From contig CAZDDX010000015.1 of the NCBI GenBank assembly GCA_964504345.1, positions 1-20,677 on the forward strand: DNA of 20,677 nt, written 5' to 3'. Positions 6,369 through 13,732 of the stretch are shown in pieces. A model generated the notes under the pieces. The model searched no databases and was not told where the DNA came from. It was given only the letters and a program-made list of their open reading frames with translations. This stretch comes from CAMDTE01 sp964504345 (GTDB lineage Bacteria > Bacteroidota > Bacteroidia > Flavobacteriales > Schleiferiaceae). A program made the position numbers and the translations under genes. Position 1 is the stretch's first letter; each line of letters opens with the position of its first letter.

Positions 6369-7331
6369 ATGGAGAAGCAAGGAAACAGGATTTTGGAGGG
6401 GTTGGATTCAGGTGGTGGGAGCGCGCAAAAGCCTCCGTATCTGAAGGATGGCGACGAGGTGGCCTTGGTGGCGCCGGCCCGATGGATGGCAGAAGAGCAT
6501 TTGGCGGCTGCCGAGGATTGGTTGCGGTCCGTGGGCTTGGTGCCGGTGCGGGCGCCCCACGTTTTGGGCGTGCAGAATCAGTTTTCGGGGTCGGACGCGG
6601 AGCGGGCGGCAGACCTGGAGTGGGCTTTGCGCCGGGAGTCGGTGCGGGCCATTTGGTGCGTGCGCGGCGGCTATGGATCCGCGCGCGCGGTGGATTTGGT
6701 CGATTGGAATTTACTGCGGCAAAACCCCAAGTGGATTGCGGGGTATTCGGACCCGACGGTTCTGCTGGCTGCGGCGTGGGGTGTTGGCGTGGCCGCCATT
6801 CACGGTACGATGCCGGTGAATGTGGCGGGAAATTCGACAGAGGCTTTACGGACGTTGCATGCGGTGTGGCGCGGCGATGCGTCGACGGGGTGGAAGATTG
6901 CGGCACCGGACCCGGCGGAGTGGGAGGAGCTGGGATGGCGCGCCGGAACGGCGCGCGGCCCACTCGTGGGGGGCAATTTGAGTGTATTGTTCAGTCTTTT
7001 GGGCTCGAAGACGTTCCCCAACTTAGAGGGTTGCCTTTTATTCATTGAGGATTTGGACGAGTATGTGTACCACGTGGACCGCATGTTGGTGGGGTTGAAG
7101 CGGTCGGGTGCGCTCCAGGGCGTGGTGGGCGTGGTTGTGGGGGGAATGACGGATTTGCACGACAACGCAGTGCCGTTCGGTCGGTCGGTGGGGTCTTTGG
7201 TTTTGGAGCATTTCCCGGATATTCCGGTGGCGTCGGGGTTCCCGATGGGGCATTTGGCGGACAATCAGGCGTTTGAGTATGGGGGGGTGTACACCCTTTC
7301 AATAGGCGATTTTGCGAGTTTGGAACCGTAG
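6369..7331 (+). CDS. ldcA: LD-carboxypeptidase, peptidase family S66 (LdcA/MccF superfamily), 320 aa
   Basis: S66 enzymes cut the bond between meso-diaminopimelate and the terminal D-Ala of murein tetrapeptides during cell-wall recycling in the cytoplasm. The fold signature is present: GDEVALVAPAR near the start, IWCVRGGYGSAR, then GYSDPT with the nucleophile Ser127, FIEDLDE with Glu227, and PMGHLADN with His295. Spacings (Ser to His 168 residues, Glu to His 68) agree with characterised LdcA. There is no signal peptide. The first about 25 residues, before PPYLKDGDEV, look like a loose extension. A TTG three codons upstream was not preferred; the ATG lies six bases after a -7 box. MccF-like self-immunity function is a less likely alternative, since no microcin genes are nearby. 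Confidence 0.92.
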   Translation: MEKQGNRILEGLDSGGGSAQKPPYLKDGDEVALVAPARWMAEEHLAAAEDWLRSVGLVPVRAPHVLGVQNQFSGSDAERAADLEWALRRESVRAIWCVRGGYGSARAVDLVDWNLLRQNPKWIAGYSDPTVLLAAAWGVGVAAIHGTMPVNVAGNSTEALRTLHAVWRGDASTGWKIAAPDPAEWEELGWRAGTARGPLVGGNLSVLFSLLGSKTFPNLEGCLLFIEDLDEYVYHVDRMLVGLKRSGALQGVVGVVVGGMTDLHDNAVPFGRSVGSLVLEHFPDIPVASGFPMGHLADNQAFEYGGVYTLSIGDFASLEP

Positions 7332-7340
7332 GTTTTTTTT
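7324..7340 (+). terminator. Possible weak terminator at the end of the LD-carboxypeptidase gene
   Basis: AACC-GTA-GGTT overlaps the stop codon and leads into a run of eight T. The stem is only four base pairs, so this is a weak call that rests mainly on the T-run and position. Confidence 0.3.
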
Positions 7341-7410
7341 GCCCTTAGTGCAAACGTTTATTTTTAGATAAGTCACTGATTAATAGTCGATTGCTTTTTT
7401 AACCGTTTTT

Positions 7411-7444
7411 ATACGCTTATAGACGTTTAAAACCGACTGTCGGC
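7411..7444 (+). repeat. Conserved 34-bp intergenic element, copy B
   Basis: This is the second copy of the element at 4541-4574 (29 of 34 identical, no gaps), again in an intergenic stretch just before a plus-strand gene, here 24 bp before the ATG at 7469. The inverted repeat CCGAC-T-GTCGG is unchanged, while differences fall outside it, which suggests the palindrome is the constrained part. Confidence 0.7.
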
Positions 7445-7456
7445 AAAAAAGGGGCA

Positions 7457-7464
7457 CACCTTTG
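7457..7464 (+). promoter_or_regulatory. Weak -7 box CACCTTTG before the yraN-type gene
   Basis: CACCTTTG differs from TAnnTTTG by its first base and ends four bases before the ATG at 7469. The context CCTTTGCCCCATG closely resembles CCTTTGGCCCATG before the 4620 gene. GGGGCA (7451-7456) and TGCCCC (7463-7468) form a 6-bp inverted repeat around it. Confidence 0.35.
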
Positions 7465-7468
7465 CCCC

Positions 7469-7894
7469 ATGAACACCTCGAAACCTCCCTGGGACGATGA
7501 GCGTCCCGCTGCGTCCGCATTTGAAATACGGCGCAAACAGTCCACCCAAGAAAAAGGACAAAACGCGGAAGATGCTGTGGCCGAATGGCTGCAGAACCAT
7601 CAGTACGTCATTTTGGCGCGGAATTGGCGATGGCACCGTTTTGAGCTGGATTTGGTGGCGCGCCGTGGGAATCGATGGCTGGTGGTGGAGGTCAAGTCCC
7701 GGTCACGGGGCATCTGGGACTTCTCGGAACCCGAATCCGTAATCCGGGCATGCCTAACCCGACCTCAGGAGAACCGAATACGGCTGGCAATGGATGCCTG
7801 GGCGCGCCACAAACGTTTGAGCGTGCGTATTGGGCTGTATTTGGCGGTGGTCCAAAGGGGCCAGATCTATTGGTACTTGTTGGACGATGGATAG
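7469..7894 (+). CDS. yraN: YraN/UPF0102 family nuclease-like protein, 141 aa
   Basis: The product shows the family pattern: EKGQNAEDAVAEWL (Glu33), YVILARNWRW, FELDLVAR (Glu59, Asp61) and WLVVEVKSRS (Glu74, Lys76). The acidic residues and ExK match the PD-(D/E)XK nuclease fold, and an endonuclease role in DNA processing is the usual guess; the biological function of the family is not firmly known. About 25 residues before the family core are polar and probably disordered. No signal peptide. Length with the extension is slightly above the usual 110-130. It lies between the LD-carboxypeptidase and metG genes, and has copy B of the 34-bp element upstream. Confidence 0.9.
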   Translation: MNTSKPPWDDERPAASAFEIRRKQSTQEKGQNAEDAVAEWLQNHQYVILARNWRWHRFELDLVARRGNRWLVVEVKSRSRGIWDFSEPESVIRACLTRPQENRIRLAMDAWARHKRLSVRIGLYLAVVQRGQIYWYLLDDG

Positions 7895-7911
7895 GGCTCC
7901 GTGAGGCGTCG

Positions 7912-7919
7912 TATCTTTG
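7912..7919 (+). promoter_or_regulatory. -7 promoter box TATCTTTG for metG
   Basis: TATCTTTG matches TAnnTTTG exactly and ends seven bases before the metG ATG at 7927, so the leader would be very short. It lies in the 32-bp gap after the yraN-type gene. No clear -33 element was found. Confidence 0.55.
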
Positions 7920-7926
7920 CTAAACC

Positions 7927-9999
7927 ATGAAAAGGATTCCCAAACGCACCACCGTAACTGCGGCGCTTCCGTACGCCAACGGACCCATACATATTGGACA
8001 TTTGGCGGGTTGCTACTTGCCGGCAGACATTTATGTTCGGTATTTGCGGATGCGGGGACGCGACGTCGCTTTTATTTGCGGTTCGGACGAGCACGGAATG
8101 GCCATCACGGTGAAGGCCCGCAAGGAAGGAACAACGCCTCAGGCGGTGGTGGACACGTACCACGCGTTGATGGGCAAGGCGTTCCGGGATTTTGGGATTT
8201 CTTTTGATGTGTACTCACGCACCTCATCGGCGAAGCACCACGAAGTGGCTCAGGGTTTCTTTAAAAATCTTTACGACAAAGGGGTCTTTGAGGCGCGCGA
8301 AACGCTGCAATATTTTGACCCTGAGGCGCAGCAGTTTTTGGCGGATCGAACGATTGTGGGCACCTGTCCCAAGTGTTCAAACGAGGAGGCCTACGGTGAT
8401 CAGTGCGAAAAATGCGGCAGTACGCTGAGTCCTACGGAATTGATCAACCCACGCAGCACTTTGTCTGGTGCTGCGCCGGAGTTACGACCCACCACCAATT
8501 GGTTTTTGCCGTTGGATGCCTTGGCGCCAAAGATTCGCAGCTACATCGACGCGCATTCAGACTGGAAACCAACGGTTTATGGCCAATGCAAGAGTTGGTT
8601 GGATGCTGGGGACGGTCTTCAGGCAAGGAGCATGACGCGCGATTTGGACTGGGGGGTTCCGGTACCGGTTGAGGGCGCGGAAGGAAAGGTTTTGTACGTG
8701 TGGTTTGATGCGCCTTTGGGGTACATCACTGCAACGCAGGAGCTTTTTGGCGCGGATTGGGAAAAGTGGTGGAAAGACGAGGACACGGACATTGTTCATT
8801 TTATTGGCAAGGACAACATCGTTTTTCACTGCATCATATTTCCCGCAATCCTAATGGAGCACGGGGGCTATCAATTGCCAGCGGAGGTTCCGGCCAATGA
8901 GTTTTTGAATTTGGAAGGTCGGAAGCTGTCCACGTCCAAGAATTGGGCGGTTTGGTTGCACGAGTATTTGGAGGATTTTCCTGGAAAACAAGATGAGTTG
9001 CGCTACGTTTTGTGCGCCACCATGCCGGAATCCAAGGACAACGACTTCACGTGGTCGGACTTCCAAACCCGGGTGAATTCGGAGTTGGTTGCGGTCATGG
9101 GCAATTTGGTCAACCGAGTGATGGTGTTGAACCACAAGTACTACGACGGCATTGCGCCGGCGATTCGTTCGCTGGTTACTAACGAAGATCAAATGGTGCT
9201 GGAGGCCATTGGGGCGCAACGCGCAGCGGTGGAGTCGGCGTTAGAGGCTTATCGGTTCCGCGACGCATTGTCCGAGGCCATGCAGTTGGCGCGCTTGGGC
9301 AATAAGTACTTGGCGGATCAAGAGCCGTGGAAGTTGGTGAAAGTGGACGCGGAACGCACGGAAACGGTCATGGCGGTTGCTACCCAGGTGGTGGCGGCGT
9401 TGGGTACCTTGCTGGAGCCGTTTTTGCCGACGTCGGCCGAAAAAATCCGACGCATGATGGGAATTTCGGAGGCTGATTGGTCTGCCTTAGACGGCAGCGT
9501 GTTGGTTTCTGCAGGGCATCCCTTGGGGGCGTCCGAATTGCTCTTTGACAAAGTGGAAGATGACGCGGTGGAGCGTCAGCGCGCGAAGCTTGCGGAGCGC
9601 GCGACCCCAGTGGTGGCGGAGGTTGCCGCGGAGGGGGTGACCCCGGTTGCGGCGCTGGATCCGTTGAAGGCCGAGGTGGCGTTTGATCAGTTTGCGGCGT
9701 TGGATTTGCGGGTGGCGCGCATTGTGGCGGCAGAACGCGTGCCGAAGGCGGATAAGTTGTTGAAGCTCACCGTAGATTCTGGGTTGGATGTTCGGACCGT
9801 TTTGAGCGGTATTGCGGAACATTTTGCTCCGGAGGCAGTGGTGGGTCGGGACGTTTTGTTGTTGGCCAACTTGGCTCCGCGGGTGATGCGCGGAATTACC
9901 TCTGAGGGCATGCTGCTGATGGCAGAAGATCCCGCCACGGGGCGTCTGGATTTTGTGGCTCCAGGGGCGGGTATGCCCGTCGGGGCGACGGTTCGCTGA
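7927..9999 (+). CDS. metG: Methionyl-tRNA synthetase with C-terminal tRNA-binding domain, 690 aa
   Basis: This class I synthetase charges tRNA-Met. HIGH is at residues 22-25 (PYANGPIHIGH), and a zinc knuckle has CPKC (Cys147, Cys150) and CEKC (Cys160, Cys163). The KMSKS-type loop reads KLSTS (333-337), followed by KNWAVWLHEY. An alpha-helical anticodon-binding domain follows. From about residue 578 there is an EMAP-II/Trbp111-like OB domain (FAALDLRVARIV, then NLAPRVMRGITSEGMLL) that supports dimerisation and tRNA binding. Full length and intact. The TGA stop at 9997-9999 abuts the stop of the opposing gene with no gap. Confidence 0.98.
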   Translation: MKRIPKRTTVTAALPYANGPIHIGHLAGCYLPADIYVRYLRMRGRDVAFICGSDEHGMAITVKARKEGTTPQAVVDTYHALMGKAFRDFGISFDVYSRTSSAKHHEVAQGFFKNLYDKGVFEARETLQYFDPEAQQFLADRTIVGTCPKCSNEEAYGDQCEKCGSTLSPTELINPRSTLSGAAPELRPTTNWFLPLDALAPKIRSYIDAHSDWKPTVYGQCKSWLDAGDGLQARSMTRDLDWGVPVPVEGAEGKVLYVWFDAPLGYITATQELFGADWEKWWKDEDTDIVHFIGKDNIVFHCIIFPAILMEHGGYQLPAEVPANEFLNLEGRKLSTSKNWAVWLHEYLEDFPGKQDELRYVLCATMPESKDNDFTWSDFQTRVNSELVAVMGNLVNRVMVLNHKYYDGIAPAIRSLVTNEDQMVLEAIGAQRAAVESALEAYRFRDALSEAMQLARLGNKYLADQEPWKLVKVDAERTETVMAVATQVVAALGTLLEPFLPTSAEKIRRMMGISEADWSALDGSVLVSAGHPLGASELLFDKVEDDAVERQRAKLAERATPVVAEVAAEGVTPVAALDPLKAEVAFDQFAALDLRVARIVAAERVPKADKLLKLTVDSGLDVRTVLSGIAEHFAPEAVVGRDVLLLANLAPRVMRGITSEGMLLMAEDPATGRLDFVAPGAGMPVGATVR

Positions 10000-11010
10000 T
10001 CAGATTTTGATGGGGATTTTGATAGGTATCGGGCGGACACCGCTCGTCCAAAAACTTCCTATTAGAGCTAGGGAAAAGGCCGTCCAGAACGAAATCACGT
10101 CTGGATAGCTGGTTAGTACGTATCCAGTCAGGAAGATAGCAAAACCAATTAAGGCGCTGTTCCAGTTGGGCTGAACGGGCTTGCGGTAGATTTTTGGAAT
10201 TGAGGGGGGTTGGTGTTCGGGACCGGAAAAGAGCAGTTTGAAGGCTTGGTTCACAGGCATCTCCCGGAAGTTTTGGGCGAGTCGAGCTGCGAAAAAAATT
10301 GAAACGTATAGGGGGTCTTTTTGCTCAATGGGCTTGGTGAGCCCATAGGACACGGGCTCCTTGCCGGCGTGGAACGATCCAAACAACTGGTCCCATATGG
10401 TAAGGAAACCGCCGTAGTTTTTATCCAGGTGGATGCGCGCCGAAGAGTGGTGGATCTGGTGGAACCGCGGTGTGACAATCCAGCGTTCCCAGCCGTCGAA
10501 GTCGGGCCAAAGTTCCGAATGGAGGAGGGCTTGGTAGAGGGCGTGAAGGACGGTTGCGAGGACGATGTTTTCCGGTGTTATTCCAAGTAAAACCATTGGT
10601 GCATAAAGGATTACGCGCAGAATTTGACCATAAGGAGACATGGCGAAGTTGACGCTCATGTTGTACTCTTCGGGCTGGTGGTGGATGAGGTGGGCGACCC
10701 AAGCAATGCTGATTCGGTGCGATGCGCGGTGGTAAACGTACCAAAAGAAGTCGGTGACGAACAAGGCTAAGAGGAGGGCGAGTACCGGGTTTTCCAGGGT
10801 CGGGATGAGTTGGAAGGGGACAAGCGCATTGAATAAGTTGAGTCCGAGATTTAAGGAGAGAAGCCCGATGAGGCGTTCGATCATTCCCAAGCTTAGGTTC
10901 AGGATGGAGTTGTTGAAGTTTACGGTTTTGTTCCGCATTTTTAGCAGAATAATTTCAATGAAGAAAAGCCCTAATCCAAAGGCGAGAACGATGAGGTCAA
11001 CGGATCGCAT
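10000..11010 (-). CDS. Fatty acid hydroxylase / sterol desaturase superfamily membrane protein, 336 aa
   Basis: These are membrane di-iron enzymes that hydroxylate or desaturate lipids. The histidine clusters are intact: HRASH (His94, His98), HLIHH (His107, His110, His111) and HQIHH (His184, His187, His188), followed by HLDKNYG with His194. Hydrophobic segments lie near residues 5-23, 47-65, 75-92, 130-160 and, after the catalytic part, 287-330. The extra C-terminal membrane pair ends in the small repeat PIPIKIPIKI. The substrate is unknown: hydroxylated lipids, sterol-like compounds or carotenoids are possible, but it is not the CrtZ beta-carotene hydroxylase pattern. Divergent from the peptidase gene at 11228 across a 217-bp control region. 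Confidence 0.88.
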   Translation of the reverse strand: MRSVDLIVLAFGLGLFFIEIILLKMRNKTVNFNNSILNLSLGMIERLIGLLSLNLGLNLFNALVPFQLIPTLENPVLALLLALFVTDFFWYVYHRASHRISIAWVAHLIHHQPEEYNMSVNFAMSPYGQILRVILYAPMVLLGITPENIVLATVLHALYQALLHSELWPDFDGWERWIVTPRFHQIHHSSARIHLDKNYGGFLTIWDQLFGSFHAGKEPVSYGLTKPIEQKDPLYVSIFFAARLAQNFREMPVNQAFKLLFSGPEHQPPSIPKIYRKPVQPNWNSALIGFAIFLTGYVLTSYPDVISFWTAFSLALIGSFWTSGVRPIPIKIPIKI

Positions 11011-11052
11011 GGTTTGCTTTTTAAGTTGAAAAGTGGGTGATTGATGCAGTGT

Positions 11053-11080
11053 AAGATTCGTTTTTATCGTGTCGAATCTT
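11053..11080. promoter_or_regulatory. 8-bp inverted repeat in the divergent control region
   Basis: AAGATTCG (11053-11060) and CGAATCTT (11073-11080) are exact reverse complements with a 12-base spacer. It lies 43 bp upstream of the minus-strand start at 11010 and 115 bp before the -33 of the 11228 gene. It could be a regulator site or a hairpin; it has no convincing T-run directly after it on either strand. Confidence 0.4.
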
Positions 11081-11194
11081 GTAGTGTTTTTTAGGAAAAA
11101 GAGGTTGGACTTTGGTTGGAAGTCGTAAATGGGGATTCTCGCATTGGATTGGGAGATGATTGCTTTTTAGACCAACGAAGCATGAGTGCCGAGG

Positions 11195-11222
11195 TTGGGT
11201 TTTGTGGAAAGCAGTATCTTCG
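11195..11222 (+). promoter_or_regulatory. Promoter TTG-N17-TATCTTCG for the peptidase gene
   Basis: A -33 TTG (11195-11197) is followed after 17 bases by TATCTTCG (11215-11222), one base from TAnnTTTG. The ATG at 11228 begins five bases later. This argues that the GTG at 11186, which lies upstream of the promoter, is not the start. Confidence 0.5.
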
Positions 11223-11227
11223 GCCGT

Positions 11228-12994
11228 ATGGCAAAAAATCCATTTTTGACTGCCTTTTTGGGCGTCCTTCTATCTTTTTCTGCGAGCGCGGTGCAGGCCC
11301 CACAAGGGAGTCAAAAGGGTTTGTTGTTTCCGACCCTTTTTGAGATAACAGGTGGGCGTGAAACTCCCACCTACGAGCAAGTCCTTGAATACTACAAGGT
11401 GCTGGTTCAGCGATATCCTAAGGTACTAAAAATGATTGACGTAGGACCAACGGATGCAGGAGTACCCTTGCACGCGGTGGTCCTTTCTGTGGAGGGAGAT
11501 TTTGAGCCGGAGCAATGGCGTGCGCAGCGTAAGTTGGTTGTATTGATCAATAACGGCATCCATCCGGGGGAACCGGACGGGATTGATGCCAGTATGTTGC
11601 TGATTCGAAATGTGGTGACGGGACAGTCTGCCCTTCCCGATAAGACGGTTTTGGTAGTGATACCTGCCTTTAATGTGGGTGGGATGCGCGAGCGGAGTCC
11701 GTTTTGCCGGGTGGATCAGAACGGCCCGGAGGAGTTTGGTGCGCGCGGAAACAGCCAGAATTTGGATTTGAATCGGGATTTCATGAAGGCCGACGCCTTG
11801 GAAACGAGGTCTTTGTTGGGGTTGATGGAGCGTGTGCAGCCGGATGTGTTGATTGACAATCACGTGAGCAACGGCGCGGACTACCAGCACGTGATGACGC
11901 TGCTAACCACGCAGCCGGACAAGTTGGGCGGACCGATGGGTCGGTATTTACGGGAGGAGTTGACAGGGCCGATTTACAAACGGATGCGCGACCGGGGCTG
12001 GGACATGGTTCCGTACGTGAATCATTGGGGTCACACGCCGGAGGATGGCTGGGAGGTATTTTTGGAGGGAGGTCGGTTTTTGTCTGGTTATGCGGCGCTG
12101 CGCGGGATCTTTTCCTACGTACCGGAGACGCACATGCTGAAGCCCTACAAGGACCGGGTGTATGCGACGTTGGCGCTGAACGAGGAGTTGATCCGGTTGC
12201 ATGCCGAAAAGCGTTTGGCGGTGAAGGCAGTGCGGGATTCCCAGGTGGACTATTGGCGGGCTGTGGACCGGATTCCGGTGGACTGGAAGGTGGCTAAAGG
12301 TGTGGATGCTTTGGGTTTCAATGGGTACCGTTCGGGGTATAAACCGTCTGAGGTGTCCGGGAAGCCTCGGTTGTACTACGACCGCTCCAAGCCGTATCAA
12401 ACAAAAGTTAGTTTTCAGGGGTATGCAGAACCGACGGCCTGGACCCAGGTGCCCGCTGCGTGGGTGGTCTCCGGTGGGTGGCACGACGCTGTTGCGCGGT
12501 TGCAGGCCCACGGCGTGGAGATGCGTCGGTTGAAGCGGGATACCGCGGTTCGGGTGGAGTTGTGTTGGGTGCGGAATTATTCGGTGGGACCGCAGCCGTA
12601 CGAGGGGCACTTTTTGCTGCGCTCGTTGGAGGTGGAGCGGGATACGGCCGAGGTGGTTTTGCGCGCGGGGGATTGGTGGATTTCGTCGGACCAACCGGCG
12701 CGCCGCTATTTGGCGGAAGCCTTGGAGCCGCTGGCTCCGGACGGTTTGTTGGTTTGGGGCTTTTTCAATTCCATTCTGCAGCAAAAAGAGGGCTACAGCG
12801 ATTACGTTTTTGAGGATACAGCCGCGGAGTGGTTGAAGCAGAACCCATCGGTTCGGGCGGCTTTGGAGGCCAAGCGTACGGCGGATCCTGCTTTTGCGCA
12901 AGACGGGGGAGCGCAGTTGCGCTGGGTTTTTGAGCAGTCGCCGTTTTTTGAGACGCGGTACCGACGGATTCCAGTTTTTGGGGTGGTTCGGTAG
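11228..12994 (+). CDS. Secreted M14-family zinc carboxypeptidase-like protein, 588 aa
   Basis: A signal peptide (MAKNPFLTAFLGVLLSFSASAVQA) is followed by an M14 peptidase domain. Zinc ligands are expected at His112 and Glu115 (NGIHPGEPDG) and His212 (DNHVSNGA); the substrate-binding Asn-Arg pair is at 182-183 (LDLNRDF), and the catalytic Glu fits Glu300 (VPETHMLKPYKDR). The C-terminal about 250 residues form a further domain without motifs I recognise, as in the long M14 proteins annotated in Bacteroidota. It should act in the periplasm or outside the cell on peptides. The ATG at 11228 starts the signal peptide and follows the promoter box at 11215; the frame is open from a GTG at 11186. The stop is followed by a T-rich stretch before mazE. 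Confidence 0.88.
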   Translation: MAKNPFLTAFLGVLLSFSASAVQAPQGSQKGLLFPTLFEITGGRETPTYEQVLEYYKVLVQRYPKVLKMIDVGPTDAGVPLHAVVLSVEGDFEPEQWRAQRKLVVLINNGIHPGEPDGIDASMLLIRNVVTGQSALPDKTVLVVIPAFNVGGMRERSPFCRVDQNGPEEFGARGNSQNLDLNRDFMKADALETRSLLGLMERVQPDVLIDNHVSNGADYQHVMTLLTTQPDKLGGPMGRYLREELTGPIYKRMRDRGWDMVPYVNHWGHTPEDGWEVFLEGGRFLSGYAALRGIFSYVPETHMLKPYKDRVYATLALNEELIRLHAEKRLAVKAVRDSQVDYWRAVDRIPVDWKVAKGVDALGFNGYRSGYKPSEVSGKPRLYYDRSKPYQTKVSFQGYAEPTAWTQVPAAWVVSGGWHDAVARLQAHGVEMRRLKRDTAVRVELCWVRNYSVGPQPYEGHFLLRSLEVERDTAEVVLRAGDWWISSDQPARRYLAEALEPLAPDGLLVWGFFNSILQQKEGYSDYVFEDTAAEWLKQNPSVRAALEAKRTADPAFAQDGGAQLRWVFEQSPFFETRYRRIPVFGVVR

Positions 12995-13025
12995 AGATCT
13001 TCTAGTTTTTCTTTTTTAATTGTAA

Positions 13026-13043
13026 TAACTTTGTAATTACAAA
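13026..13043 (+). promoter_or_regulatory. mazEF promoter box overlapped by a perfect 14-bp palindrome (autoregulatory operator candidate)
   Basis: TAACTTTG (13026-13033) matches TAnnTTTG. The palindrome TTTGTAATTACAAA (13030-13043) is perfect and shares the TTTG with the box, so a protein bound there would block the promoter. An imperfect further half site TTGTAAT lies at 13020-13026. Autorepression by MazE alone or MazEF is known for this family. The leader to the ATG at 13052 would be about 15 bases. Confidence 0.6.
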
Positions 13044-13051
13044 AATGCGGT

Positions 13052-13294
13052 ATGGAACTGTCGGTTGTTAAAATTGGAAATTCAAAAGGCATTCGCCTTC
13101 CCAAGACGGTCTTGGATCAATACGGCATTTTGGATGTCGTGGAAGTTGTATTAGAACCTAATGGCATTGTATTGCGGCCGTCCGTAAGTCCTAGAGCCGG
13201 ATGGGATGCTGCGTTTCAGCGCGCGCGTTTGGCAGGAAGCGATGAGGGTCTGTTGCTTCCGGATGTGTTTGAAGATGAGGGCTTTGATCAATGA
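13052..13294 (+). CDS. mazE: MazE-type antitoxin, AbrB/SpoVT fold, 80 aa
   Basis: The N-terminal half is a typical swapped-hairpin AbrB DNA-binding domain: VVKIGNSKGIRLPKTVLDQYGI, then VEVVLEPNGIVLRP. The C-terminal half (RAGWDAAFQRARL, then an acidic tail DVFEDEGFDQ) is the usual disordered toxin-binding part. It would neutralise the MazF toxin coded directly downstream and repress the operon through the palindrome at 13030-13043. Its TGA overlaps the toxin ATG by four bases (ATGA at 13291-13294), which suggests translational coupling. Confidence 0.93.
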   Translation: MELSVVKIGNSKGIRLPKTVLDQYGILDVVEVVLEPNGIVLRPSVSPRAGWDAAFQRARLAGSDEGLLLPDVFEDEGFDQ

Positions 13295-13617
13295 AGAGCT
13301 TTGAACAATACGAGTTGGTTTTGGTGAATTTAGATCCTACGGTGGGAAGTGAAATGAAGAAGACCCGGCCGTGTGTTGTGCTTTCGCCGAACGAATTGAA
13401 TCGCAATGTTGAAACGGTCGTGGTTGCGCCCATTACCACCCAAGCCCGTGCGTACCCTACACGTGTTCATATTCGAAGTACAAAGGAGCCGAGCTGGGTG
13501 GTGTTGGATCAAATTCGCGCACTGGATAATAGGAGGGTAGTTAGTCGGTTGGGCCGGTTGCATTCTGCGGAAGTTAAAGCCGTTAAGGAGGTATTGCGTA
13601 CGACGTTCGTAGATTGA
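13291..13617 (+). CDS. mazF: MazF/PemK-type mRNA interferase toxin, 108 aa
   Basis: MazF toxins cut mRNA at short sequence motifs and stop growth. The family signatures are all here: VNLDPTVGSEMKKTRPCVVLSPNELN (residues 12-37), VVVAPITT, YPTRVHI, and WVVLDQIRALDNRRVVSRLG. The Arg26 of the KKTRP loop and the Thr of APITT are at the positions used for catalysis. Full length and intact, coupled to mazE by a 4-bp overlap. The cleavage motif cannot be predicted from sequence. Confidence 0.95.
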   Translation: MKSFEQYELVLVNLDPTVGSEMKKTRPCVVLSPNELNRNVETVVVAPITTQARAYPTRVHIRSTKEPSWVVLDQIRALDNRRVVSRLGRLHSAEVKAVKEVLRTTFVD

Positions 13618-13732
13618 CGGCGCGCTGAGGTTGTTTTGTTAATTCATTGAATTACAGAACATTTTTGGTCGTTTTTGGTTTAAATTGAGTCGTCCAGCGA
13701 AATGCTCGCAGCGGGGCGGTTGAACCTTTTAG

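Noticed and set aside
10000..11010. Reading the hydroxylase-family gene as part of the carotenoid pathway
   Set aside because: It has the general His-box pattern but not the CrtZ or CrtW form, and is 4.5 kb from crtY-blh with unrelated genes between; no support beyond being a membrane di-iron enzyme.
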